Assembly: GCA_022791455.1 (NCBI GenBank)
Contig: JAAVZC010000008.1
Span: 186,001-250,000 of the forward strand
Length of the DNA: 64,000 nt
From: Eggerthellaceae bacterium
Lineage (GTDB): Bacteria > Actinomycetota > Coriobacteriia > Coriobacteriales > Eggerthellaceae
Direction: 5' to 3'
The notes below the pieces were generated by a model that worked only from the letters and a program-made list of their open reading frames with translations, ran no database searches and was not told where the DNA came from. Shown here piece by piece: positions 56,930 through 64,000 of this stretch (position 1 is its first letter; each line of letters starts with the position of its first letter). The position numbers and the translations under genes are program-made.

Positions 56930-57913
56930 ATGGTTAAACTTGCATCCGCCGAGCAGCGGGCCCAGAAGAAAGCTACCCGCGCAGCCCTTGGCGCCACCCT
57001 GGCAGAACTTGCCGACGCGGGGCTGCCCGTTGTGGCAGTGGACGCGGACCTGTCCGGCTCCACCACCATGGGGAAGTTCGGCGCGGCGAAGCCGGAATAT
57101 GCCGAGCGCCTGTTCAACTGCGGTATTGCCGAGCAGAACATGATCGACGTGGCGGCTGGTCTTTCCCTGGCTGGCAACATCGCCTTCACCGGCTCGTTCG
57201 CCGTGTTCGGCACGGGGCGCACCTACGATCAGATTCGCAACACCGTGTGCTATTCCAACCTGAACGTGAAAATCACCCCCACCCATGCCGGCGTTTCGGT
57301 GGGCCCCGACGGGGGCAGCCACCAGATGCTGGAGGACGTGGCCCTCATGCGGGCGCTGCCGCGTATGCGGGTGTTCGTGCCCGCCGACTACCCGTCTGCC
57401 GTGGCCGCCATCAAGCTGGCCGCGGAAACGCCGGGGCCGGTGTACGTGCGCATGGGCCGCGCTGCCGTGCCCTGCGTTTACGACGACGGCGTGCAGCTGG
57501 AGTGCGGCAAGGCCTACGTGGTGCGCGAGGGCACGGATGTGACCATCGTCGCCAACGGCGTGGAGATCCGCGAGGCGCTTCTGGCGGCGGAATCCCTGGC
57601 TGAGCAGGGAATTTCCGCCGAAGTGCTGGACGCCTTCTGCGTAAAGCCGCTCGACGAGGAGACCATCCTGGCTTCGGCCGCCAAGACCGGCTGCGTGGTC
57701 ACCGCCGAGGAGCACTCCCGCATCGGCGGTTTGGGCGCGGCCGTGGCGGAGGCGCTCGTGCGCAACTGCCTCGTGCCCATGGAGATGGTGGCCGTGGACG
57801 ACCGCTTCGGCAAGTCCGGCGAATTCGAGGAACTGCTCTCCTACTTCTCCATTGACGCCGCTGCCATTGAAGATGCGGTGAAGAAAGCAATCTCTCGTAA
57901 GGGCCTCTGCTAG
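56930..57913 (+). CDS. Transketolase, C-terminal (Pyr + C) subunit
   Basis: 327 residues. The pyrimidine domain has LPVVAVDADLSGSTTMGKF, CGIAEQNMIDVAAGLSLAG (Glu that activates ThDP) and GSFAVFGTGRTYDQIRN. The C-domain begins near residue 195. Start 13 nt after the first subunit with GGGGAGGTTCC upstream. Together with the N-terminal subunit it makes a complete enzyme that transfers two-carbon ketol units between sugar phosphates. Confidence 0.95.
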   Translation: MVKLASAEQRAQKKATRAALGATLAELADAGLPVVAVDADLSGSTTMGKFGAAKPEYAERLFNCGIAEQNMIDVAAGLSLAGNIAFTGSFAVFGTGRTYDQIRNTVCYSNLNVKITPTHAGVSVGPDGGSHQMLEDVALMRALPRMRVFVPADYPSAVAAIKLAAETPGPVYVRMGRAAVPCVYDDGVQLECGKAYVVREGTDVTIVANGVEIREALLAAESLAEQGISAEVLDAFCVKPLDEETILASAAKTGCVVTAEEHSRIGGLGAAVAEALVRNCLVPMEMVAVDDRFGKSGEFEELLSYFSIDAAAIEDAVKKAISRKGLC

Positions 57914-57955
57914 AATTGCCGAGTTACGGTGAATTCAACTGAAACGGAGCATACT

Positions 57956-58798
57956 GTGGCAAATGAAATGAGCCAAGGGGCTCGGGGAGCCCACGGAAGG
58001 CATCGGAGCGCCGCCTCGGGCGGACAGCTCTCCGCCACCTCCCAGCTTTCCCAGTCTCTGCCCGTGCTCGACGTGAACGACGTTCCCACCCATATGGGAA
58101 TGCCGGTCATCACGTTCGATCATGTGACGAAAGTCTATGCCGCCCAGCCGAAGAAGCCGGCGCTGGACAATATTACCCTCGAGGTTTATGCCGGGGAGTT
58201 CATCTTCTTGGTGGGCCATTCCGGATCGGGCAAGTCTACCTTCATCAAGTTGCTCACCCGCGAGATCAAGCCCACCTCCGGCAAGATCTACGTGGCCGAC
58301 GAAGACCTCACCACCATGCGCAACTGGCGCGTGCCCTACCTGCGCCGCAACATCGGCTGCGTGTTCCAGGACTTCAAGCTGCTTCCCAACAAGACGGTGT
58401 TCGAGAACGTCGCCTTCGCGCTGGAGGTAATCGGCAAGAGCCGCCACGTCATCAAGACGCAGGTGCCCGAGGTGCTGCGCCTGGTGGGCCTGGCGGACAA
58501 GCTGAACAAGTACCCGGATCAGCTTTCCGGCGGCGAGCAGCAGCGCGTGTCCATTGCGCGCGCCATTGTGAACCGCCCGCCGTTGCTCATCTGCGACGAG
58601 CCCACCGGTAACTTGGACCCGCAAACCTCGCGCGGCATCATGGACCTGCTGGAGCGCATCAACCGCACCGGCACCACGGTGGTCATCGCCACCCACGACC
58701 GCGAGATGGTGGACAACATGCGCCGGCGCGTTATCGTGCTGGACCGCGGCCACCTGACCCGCGACCAGGAGAGGGGCGTGTACGGTTCCGATGTCTAG
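57956..58798 (+). CDS. ftsE: Cell division ATP-binding protein FtsE with N-terminal extension
   Basis: 280 residues. Core ABC domain: [10 protein letters not shown], Walker [17 protein letters not shown]-loop VFQDFKLL, signature [15 protein letters not shown], Walker [14 protein letters not shown] and switch His in IATHDRE, typical of FtsE. About 48 residues precede the core, Ser/Gly/Gln-rich and apparently disordered, beginning at a GTG with CGGAG upstream. If translation began at the ATG just before PVITFD, the usual length of about 230 would result. It overlaps ftsX by 8 nt. FtsEX activates wall hydrolases at division. Confidence 0.94.
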   Translation: MANEMSQGARGAHGRHRSAASGGQLSATSQLSQSLPVLDVNDVPTHMGMPVITFDHVTKVYAAQPKKPALDNITLEVYAGEFIFLVGHSGSGKSTFIKLLTREIKPTSGKIYVADEDLTTMRNWRVPYLRRNIGCVFQDFKLLPNKTVFENVAFALEVIGKSRHVIKTQVPEVLRLVGLADKLNKYPDQLSGGEQQRVSIARAIVNRPPLLICDEPTGNLDPQTSRGIMDLLERINRTGTTVVIATHDREMVDNMRRRVIVLDRGHLTRDQERGVYGSDV

Positions 58799-59702
58799 TC
58801 TTTTCTACTTCCTCAAGGAATCGTTCCAGGGGCTTACCCGAAACCTTTCCACCACGCTGGGCTCCATCATCACCATCTTCCTGTCGCTGCTGATCATCGG
58901 CGTGTTTTTGGTGGGCGGTGTGATTGTGGAGCACCTCGTGCGCAATATCGAGAACGAGGTGTCCATCACGGCCCACATTGCCGACGATGCCTCGCAGGAG
59001 ACCATCGATTCGGTCATGAGCCAGATCAGCGCCCTGCCGGACGTGGCCTCGGTCAGCTTTACCAGCAAGGACCAGGCGCTCGAGGACTTCCGCGAGACCA
59101 CCATCAACCCGGACATCATCGAGCAGCTGGACGGCACCAACCCGCTGCCCGCCTCCATCGAGGTGGAGCTTTCCGACCCCTCCCAGGTGGAATCGGTGGT
59201 GCAGCAAATTCTGGACAACACCGACTACAAGTCCATCACTGACAACCCGGACGACCCCTCCGAGGCCATCCGGTACGGCCAGCGCACGGTGGACAAGCTG
59301 TTCACGGTGACCAGCTATCTGCGCTACATCGGCGCGGCGCTCATCATCCTGCTCGTGTTCATCGCGCTCGTGTTCATCAACAACACCATTCGCCTGGCCA
59401 TCATGGCCCGCCGCAAGGAGATTGCCATCATGCGCCTGGTGGGCGCCTCGAACGGCTTCATCCGTGGGCCCTTCCTCATGGAGGGCGCGCTGCACGCGGT
59501 CATCGGCGCGGGGCTTGCCATCGGCGTCATTCAGCTTTTGCGCATGTACGCCCTGCCGCGCCTGCAGGATGCGGTGTCGTTCCTTTCGCTGGATGTCTCT
59601 GGCCACACCTATGTGATGATCTACCTGGCGCTTTTGGGTGCCGGCTTGGTCATCGGTCTTCTGGGCTCGGCGTTCGCGATGCGCCGCTACCTCAAGGTGT
59701 AA
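58791..59702 (+). CDS. ftsX: Cell division permease-like protein FtsX
   Basis: 303 residues. One N-terminal helix (residues about 21-45), a large extracellular loop of about 150 residues, and three C-terminal helices with [32 protein letters not shown], the FtsX signature in outline. It partners FtsE and passes its ATPase state to peptidoglycan hydrolases outside. Start overlaps ftsE by 8 nt. Confidence 0.95.
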   Translation: MSSLFYFLKESFQGLTRNLSTTLGSIITIFLSLLIIGVFLVGGVIVEHLVRNIENEVSITAHIADDASQETIDSVMSQISALPDVASVSFTSKDQALEDFRETTINPDIIEQLDGTNPLPASIEVELSDPSQVESVVQQILDNTDYKSITDNPDDPSEAIRYGQRTVDKLFTVTSYLRYIGAALIILLVFIALVFINNTIRLAIMARRKEIAIMRLVGASNGFIRGPFLMEGALHAVIGAGLAIGVIQLLRMYALPRLQDAVSFLSLDVSGHTYVMIYLALLGAGLVIGLLGSAFAMRRYLKV

Positions 59703-59723
59703 CGGAGAGAATTCGAGAATCTT

Positions 59724-61010
59724 ATGGGACAGGCAGAACAGGAGAAGCGGGCCCGCAAGGTTTCGCTGGCCATGAAGCGCCAGCGGTCCCAGACCCGTCG
59801 GCTCATGGTGGCCCTCCTGGTCTTCCTGGCCATTTGCGCCTCGTTTATGGCGGGTTTCTTCCTGCGCAGCCAGCCGGACATCATGGAGTCGCTCGGGTTC
59901 CCCGTGCTGGACGGGCAGGCCACGTCAACCGATTCGAGCACCGGCAAGACCACCTTCGATTCGGTGAGCATGCGGGTGTCCGATGTGGAGAACCTGCTCG
60001 CGGACTTCAGCCTGGACTCGGTGAACTTGGACGAGGCTACGAGCGGCATGCTGACGGCTATGATGCAGGCTACCGACGACCCTTACGCCGTCTATTACGA
60101 CCCGGATCGCTACAACAGCTACATCAAAGAGACCACCGACCGCAGCTACGCGGGCATCGGCGTGGTGTTTTCCGAATACAACGGCCGCGCCTATGTGGCG
60201 GACGTGTTCGAGGGCTCGGAAGCGGAGGCGAAGGGGGTCGCGGCGGGCGACTTCGTCATCGGTCTCGACGGCGACGAGTCCCACGCCTGGACCATGACCG
60301 AGGTGGTCAACTTCCTAGCGGAGCACGACGGCTCTTCGGTGGTGGTGTCCTGGATGCGTCCCACCAGCCTGGATGCGGAAACGGGCCTCGAGTACTCCAC
60401 CACGCTCGCCTGCAAAGAATATGCGGAAGAGAACGTCTCGACTGAACTGCGGGATAACGTGGGAGTCATTCGCGTGCGCCAGATTACCGCCAATTCCACC
60501 GACTTGGTGCGCAGCGCCATCGAGTCGCTGTCCAGTCAGGGCGCGGCCGGCTTCGTGCTGGATTTGCGCAACAACCCCGGCGGCTATCTCTCGCAAGCGG
60601 TCGACATTGCCAGTTTGCTGCTGAAAAGCGGCGTGGTGGTAGAGGTCCAGACCAACGAGGGCTCCTCCACGAAGAAGGTGACCGGCACCACGCTTACCGA
60701 TGCTCCGGTGTGCGTAATGGTGGATGAGTACACCTCTGCCGCCGCTGAAGTGCTGGCGGCCGCGTTGCAGGACAACCAGCGGGCCCAGGTGGTGGGTCAG
60801 ACCAGCGCCGGTAAAGGGTCGGTGCAGGTGACGCGCGAGTTGGCTTGGGGCGGCGCGGTGCGCTATACGGCCGCCTACTACCTCACCCCACTCGGCCATC
60901 AGATTTCCGGCGTGGGCGTAGTGCCCGACATCATGGTGAGCGCCAACGAGAGCATGGACAACCAGATCATCGTTGCGGTTGACTCCGTTCGCTCGAAGAT
61001 CGCCTCGTAA
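59724..61010 (+). CDS. S41-family C-terminal processing peptidase (CtpA-like)
   Basis: 428 residues. An N-terminal helix (RRLMVALLVFLAICASFMAGFFL) anchors it; a PDZ domain (AYVADVFEGSEAEAKGVAAGDFVIGLDG in outline, about 150-185) and an S41 protease domain follow. The catalytic Ser is in EYTSAAAEVLAAAL and the Lys in TSAGKGSVQV. Substrate LDLRNNPGGYL is the conserved strand. ftsE-ftsX-ctp is a known order, so it probably processes envelope or division proteins. It precedes rnr by 5 nt. Confidence 0.93.
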   Translation: MGQAEQEKRARKVSLAMKRQRSQTRRLMVALLVFLAICASFMAGFFLRSQPDIMESLGFPVLDGQATSTDSSTGKTTFDSVSMRVSDVENLLADFSLDSVNLDEATSGMLTAMMQATDDPYAVYYDPDRYNSYIKETTDRSYAGIGVVFSEYNGRAYVADVFEGSEAEAKGVAAGDFVIGLDGDESHAWTMTEVVNFLAEHDGSSVVVSWMRPTSLDAETGLEYSTTLACKEYAEENVSTELRDNVGVIRVRQITANSTDLVRSAIESLSSQGAAGFVLDLRNNPGGYLSQAVDIASLLLKSGVVVEVQTNEGSSTKKVTGTTLTDAPVCVMVDEYTSAAAEVLAAALQDNQRAQVVGQTSAGKGSVQVTRELAWGGAVRYTAAYYLTPLGHQISGVGVVPDIMVSANESMDNQIIVAVDSVRSKIAS

Positions 61011-61015
61011 CCGCC

Positions 61016-63046
61016 ATGGCTCGCAGATCCCATTCGACGCGGCGTAAGCCGAAGGCCCTGCTGCGCGGCATTCTGGATTGTCGCGATGGCAAGAACGCCT
61101 TTGTGGCCACGTCCGAGGGCGATTTCTTCGTTCCCGAATCTTCCCGCGGTGGCGCCTCCGACGGCGATTTGGTGGAGGTGGCGCCCGCTTCCGGGGCCAA
61201 GGCGGGGGCTTCGGGTGGCAAGGCCGCGAACCGCGGCCGGCGGTTGGGGCGCGTGGTGCGCGTCATCGAGCGCTCGAGCGAGGTCATCTGCGGCCATGTG
61301 GAGCTGGCCGACCCCTTCGCCGTGGTGGTGCCGGACAACCCCGGCATTCCCTTCGACGTCTTCACGCTGCGCGCCGACGCGCCACAGGTGCCCGAGGGCG
61401 CTTATGTGCAGGTGCGCATCACCCAGTTTCCCACCCGTCGCAGCGCCTGTACCGGCGTTATCGAGGCGGTGCTCGCCGAAGATGGGCAGGGCAGCGGCGG
61501 AATCGATCTCATTGTTGCCCGCCACAAGTTGGAAACGGTGTTCTCCGAGGCGGCACTTGCGGAAGCGGCCGCGGCTGCGGTGAACGAAGCGGAGGCGCTT
61601 GCGGAAAGCTACCGCGATTTGCGGGAGCGTAAGGTGTTCACCATCGACCCGGCCGACGCCAAGGATTTCGACGACGCCCTGTCGCTTGAGCGGGTGCGTG
61701 ACGGCCAGGGCAGGGAGCTGTGGCGGCTGGGGGTGCATATTGCCGACGTGTCCGCGTATGTGCCGTGGAACAGCTCGCTCGACATCGAAGCGCGCCGACG
61801 CGCCACCAGCGTATATTTAGCCGACCGCGTCATCCCCATGCTGCCGCCGGCGCTTTCCGAAGACGTCTGCTCGCTGCGGCCAGGGGAGGTGCGCCGCGCC
61901 TTCACGGCAGATTTGCTCGTTACCGACCAGGGGCAGGTGCTCCACGCGGATTTCTACCCCAGCCTCATTCGGTCGCGGGTACGCTTCACCTACGACCAGG
62001 TGCAAGAGCTGCTGGATGCGCCGGGGGAGGGCATGCCGGAGGGCTTTGCCGCCGACGAGGCAATGGCCGCGAAACTGCGCAGCGCCTCCCACCTGGCCGA
62101 GCGCATGGCGCAGCGGCGCACGGCGGCCGGCGGCATCGACTTCTCCACGGTGGAGGCGAAGGTGGTGCTGGACGCCGAAGGGACGCCCATCGATGTGCGC
62201 TTGCGGGAGAAGACCGCGGCCACGTCGCTTGTGGAAGAGGCGATGATCGCCGCCAACGAGGCGGTGGCGCGCTTCCTTTCCGCCAAAGACTTCCCGTGCC
62301 TCTACCGCGTGCACGAGGAGCCCTCGCCCGATGCGCTGGCGGCGCTCATGCCGGTGTTTCGCGAGTTCTCCTGGTACCAGCGGGCGAACGGGCCCCTGCT
62401 CGCCCACGGCAGCCCCTTCGTTATTCAGGACATTTTGCGGGAAAGCCACGGGCGCGCCGAAGAAGAACTGGTGTCGAACCTGCTGCTGCGGGCCATGAAG
62501 CGAGCGGTTTACCGGCCGGTGAACGACGGCCACTACGGTCTGGCCAGCAAGGCCTACTGCCATTTCACCAGCCCCATCCGCCGCTACCCGGACTTGGTGG
62601 CGCACCGCATGCTGAAGGCGGCCCTCATCCGCCGACCCCAGCTGTTCGACCAAGAGGTTTCCTCCCTCACCTGGATCGGCGAGCATTCCTCCGACATGGA
62701 GCGGGTGGCGGAAACGGCGGCTCGGGAATCGCAGGAGCTGAAGCTGGCAGAGTTCCTGGAGCCGCGCACGGGCGAAACCTTCGCCGGCGTTATTTCCGGC
62801 GTCTCCTCCCAGGGGCTGTTCGTGCGGCTGGACCGCGGCGTCACCTCGCCGCAGCTGGCGCTCGGCGGCGCCATCGAGGGCTTCGTGCCGGTGCGCTGCC
62901 TGGGGGAGGAGTACTTCGTGTTCGACCCCGACCGCTACACCCTCACCGGGGCCGACACCGACCAAGTGTTCCGGCTGGGACAGCCGCTTGACGTGGTGCT
63001 CTCTCGCGTCGATATGGCTACCTCCCGGCTCGATTTGCGCCTGTAG
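61016..63046 (+). CDS. rnr: Ribonuclease R (short form)
   Basis: 676 residues. RNB catalytic domain: TIDPADAKDFDDALSL with the metal-binding Asp residues, GVHIADVSAYV, LPPALSEDVCSLRPGEVRRAF in outline, and FTSPIRRYPDLVAHR. One C-terminal S1 domain (GETFAGVISGVSSQGLFVRL). The N-terminal cold-shock part is present but about 60-100 residues shorter than in typical RNase R, and no helix-turn-helix precedes it. A 3 prime-to-5 prime exonuclease for structured RNA. Last of the ftsEX-ctp-rnr run. Confidence 0.94.
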   Translation: MARRSHSTRRKPKALLRGILDCRDGKNAFVATSEGDFFVPESSRGGASDGDLVEVAPASGAKAGASGGKAANRGRRLGRVVRVIERSSEVICGHVELADPFAVVVPDNPGIPFDVFTLRADAPQVPEGAYVQVRITQFPTRRSACTGVIEAVLAEDGQGSGGIDLIVARHKLETVFSEAALAEAAAAAVNEAEALAESYRDLRERKVFTIDPADAKDFDDALSLERVRDGQGRELWRLGVHIADVSAYVPWNSSLDIEARRRATSVYLADRVIPMLPPALSEDVCSLRPGEVRRAFTADLLVTDQGQVLHADFYPSLIRSRVRFTYDQVQELLDAPGEGMPEGFAADEAMAAKLRSASHLAERMAQRRTAAGGIDFSTVEAKVVLDAEGTPIDVRLREKTAATSLVEEAMIAANEAVARFLSAKDFPCLYRVHEEPSPDALAALMPVFREFSWYQRANGPLLAHGSPFVIQDILRESHGRAEEELVSNLLLRAMKRAVYRPVNDGHYGLASKAYCHFTSPIRRYPDLVAHRMLKAALIRRPQLFDQEVSSLTWIGEHSSDMERVAETAARESQELKLAEFLEPRTGETFAGVISGVSSQGLFVRLDRGVTSPQLALGGAIEGFVPVRCLGEEYFVFDPDRYTLTGADTDQVFRLGQPLDVVLSRVDMATSRLDLRL

Positions 63047-63127
63047 CTTACGCATTAATGGCAACCGGGTGATAATTTCCCCAAGAGCCCTATACTTTCA
63101 ACCAATTATGAGTTGGAAGGACAGGGA

Positions 63128-64000
63128 ATGCAGCGAGAAAAGTTCGGATCCCGCCTCGGGTTCATCCTGATCAGCGCCGGGTGCGCCATCGGCCTTGGCA
63201 ACGTGTGGCGGTTCCCCTTCATCACCGGCCAGTACGGCGGCGCGGCGTTCGTGCTCATGTACCTGGTGTTTCTGTGCATCTTGGGCCTTCCCATCATGGT
63301 GATGGAGTTTGCCGTGGGGCGCGGCTCCCAAAGCTCCATCGCCCGCGCCTTCAACCGCCTTGAGCCGGCCGGCACCCATTGGCACAAGTACAAGTGGATC
63401 GGCATTGCCGGCTGCTATTTGCTCATGATGTTCTACACCACCGTGGCCGGCTGGATGCTGGCCTACGTGCCGAAGATGGCATCCGGCCAGTTCACGGGCG
63501 CGGGCACTGCCCAGACCGACGCCATCTTCAACGCCATGCTGGCAGACCCCGTCGAGCTGGTGTTCTGGATGCTGGTGGTGTGCATCGCCTCCATCCTCGT
63601 GTGCTCGCTGGGGGTGCAGAAGGGGGTGGAGCGCATCACGAAGGTGATGATGGTGGCGCTGCTGGCCATCCTCGGCGTGCTGGTAATTCGCGCGGTCACG
63701 CTGCCCGGCGCCGCCGACGGCGTGGCGTTCTACCTGCTGCCGGACTTCTCGAAGATCTTCGGCAGCTTCGACGCCTTCTGCGAGGCCGCCTACGCCGCCA
63801 TGGGCCAGGCCTTCTTCACCCTCTCCATTGGCATGGGCTCCATGACCATTTTCGGCAGCTATATTGGGAAGGACCGCTCGCTCATGGGAGAGGCGGCCAC
63901 CATCGGCGCGCTGGACACCGGCGTGGCGCTGGCCACCGGCCTCATCATCTTCCCCGCCTGCTTCGCCTTCGGTGTTGCCCCCGATTCCGGCCCGGGCCTG
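63128..64000 (+). CDS. Sodium-dependent (NSS/SNF) transporter, 3 prime partial
   Basis: 291 codons to the window edge without a stop. The NSS signature is at the N-terminus (SRLGFILISAGCAIGLGNVWRFPF, residues about 8-31, in outline), then GQYGGAAFVLMYLVFL, LPIMVMEFAVGR, and later AFFTLSIGMGSMTIFGSYI. It matches bacterial Na+-coupled amino-acid/neurotransmitter-type symporters; substrate unknown. GGAAGG lies 8 nt before ATG. A TATACT at 63091 may be the -10. The rest lies outside. Confidence 0.92.
   Translation, partial: MQREKFGSRLGFILISAGCAIGLGNVWRFPFITGQYGGAAFVLMYLVFLCILGLPIMVMEFAVGRGSQSSIARAFNRLEPAGTHWHKYKWIGIAGCYLLMMFYTTVAGWMLAYVPKMASGQFTGAGTAQTDAIFNAMLADPVELVFWMLVVCIASILVCSLGVQKGVERITKVMMVALLAILGVLVIRAVTLPGAADGVAFYLLPDFSKIFGSFDAFCEAAYAAMGQAFFTLSIGMGSMTIFGSYIGKDRSLMGEAATIGALDTGVALATGLIIFPACFAFGVAPDSGPGL

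Overview
The window is 64 kb of high-GC chromosomal DNA from a gut-type Coriobacteriia, most probably family Eggerthellaceae. This is inferred from gene content: a Tat-exported DMSO-reductase-family operon, LL-diaminopimelate aminotransferase, K+-independent H+-pyrophosphatase, a very large acyl-CoA dehydratase activase-like protein, split transketolase, Veg next to tRNA-Ala, and a giant SdrD-type surface protein. Genus cannot be fixed from sequence alone. Both ends are open: the surface protein lacks its N-terminus and a sodium-dependent transporter lacks its C-terminus.

Layout. 1-12.7 kb: giant wall/membrane-anchored B-domain adhesin, a membrane-tethered hypothetical, a patatin-like lipase, a SpoU/TrmH rRNA methyltransferase and a SAM methyltransferase. 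12.8-19.7 kb: purine permease, tRNA-Ala(CGC) beside tRNA-derived fragments, Veg, a two-component system next to a Na/Pi cotransporter, a small helical protein and L-lactate dehydrogenase. 19.8-34.5 kb: giant BcrAD/DUF2229 protein, RsmI, SprT-like protease, LCP enzyme with a serine-rich tail, EAL phosphodiesterase, proline-rich surface protein, DapL, a peptide-deformylase-like protein and a TetR regulator. 34.6-39.2 kb: molybdoenzyme operon (catalytic, four-cluster Fe-S and NrfD subunits) for anaerobic respiration. 39.2-40.2 kb: a 1-kb non-coding locus with a highly ordered array of inverted repeats. 40.2-46.6 kb: rplU-rpmA, then obg-proB-proA-nadD/yqeK-rsfS. 46.9-52 kb: hppA and a large SARP/BTAD-type regulator. 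52.1-64 kb: secA-prfB, split transketolase, ftsE-ftsX-ctp-rnr, and an NSS transporter.

The strongest candidate for something undescribed is the array at 39397-40046. It has fifteen 27-nt arms in strictly alternating orientation. They form one half-unit plus seven palindromic units whose inner loops are exactly 14 or 4 nt, separated by 24-26 nt spacers, with a start-to-start period of about 94 or 82-83 nt. Loop and spacer sequences vary while their lengths are fixed, and the two arms of each unit change together. There are no cas genes, and the repeats alternate rather than run directly, so it is not a CRISPR.

A second theme is interspersed palindromic elements. Two short families (A, core GTCATCCTGAGCG...AAGGATCT; B, core GTCATCTCGACCGG...GGAGAGATC) lie in many intergenic gaps. 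One copy of each is read in frame inside a gene (the giant adhesin and the SpoU methyltransferase), as Rickettsia palindromic elements do. A longer GC-rich palindromic element occurs twice. Other points of note are a sensor-less histidine kinase, a deformylase-like protein without the catalytic glutamate, RF2 with SPT in place of SPF, and an EAL protein with a degenerate GGDEF domain.
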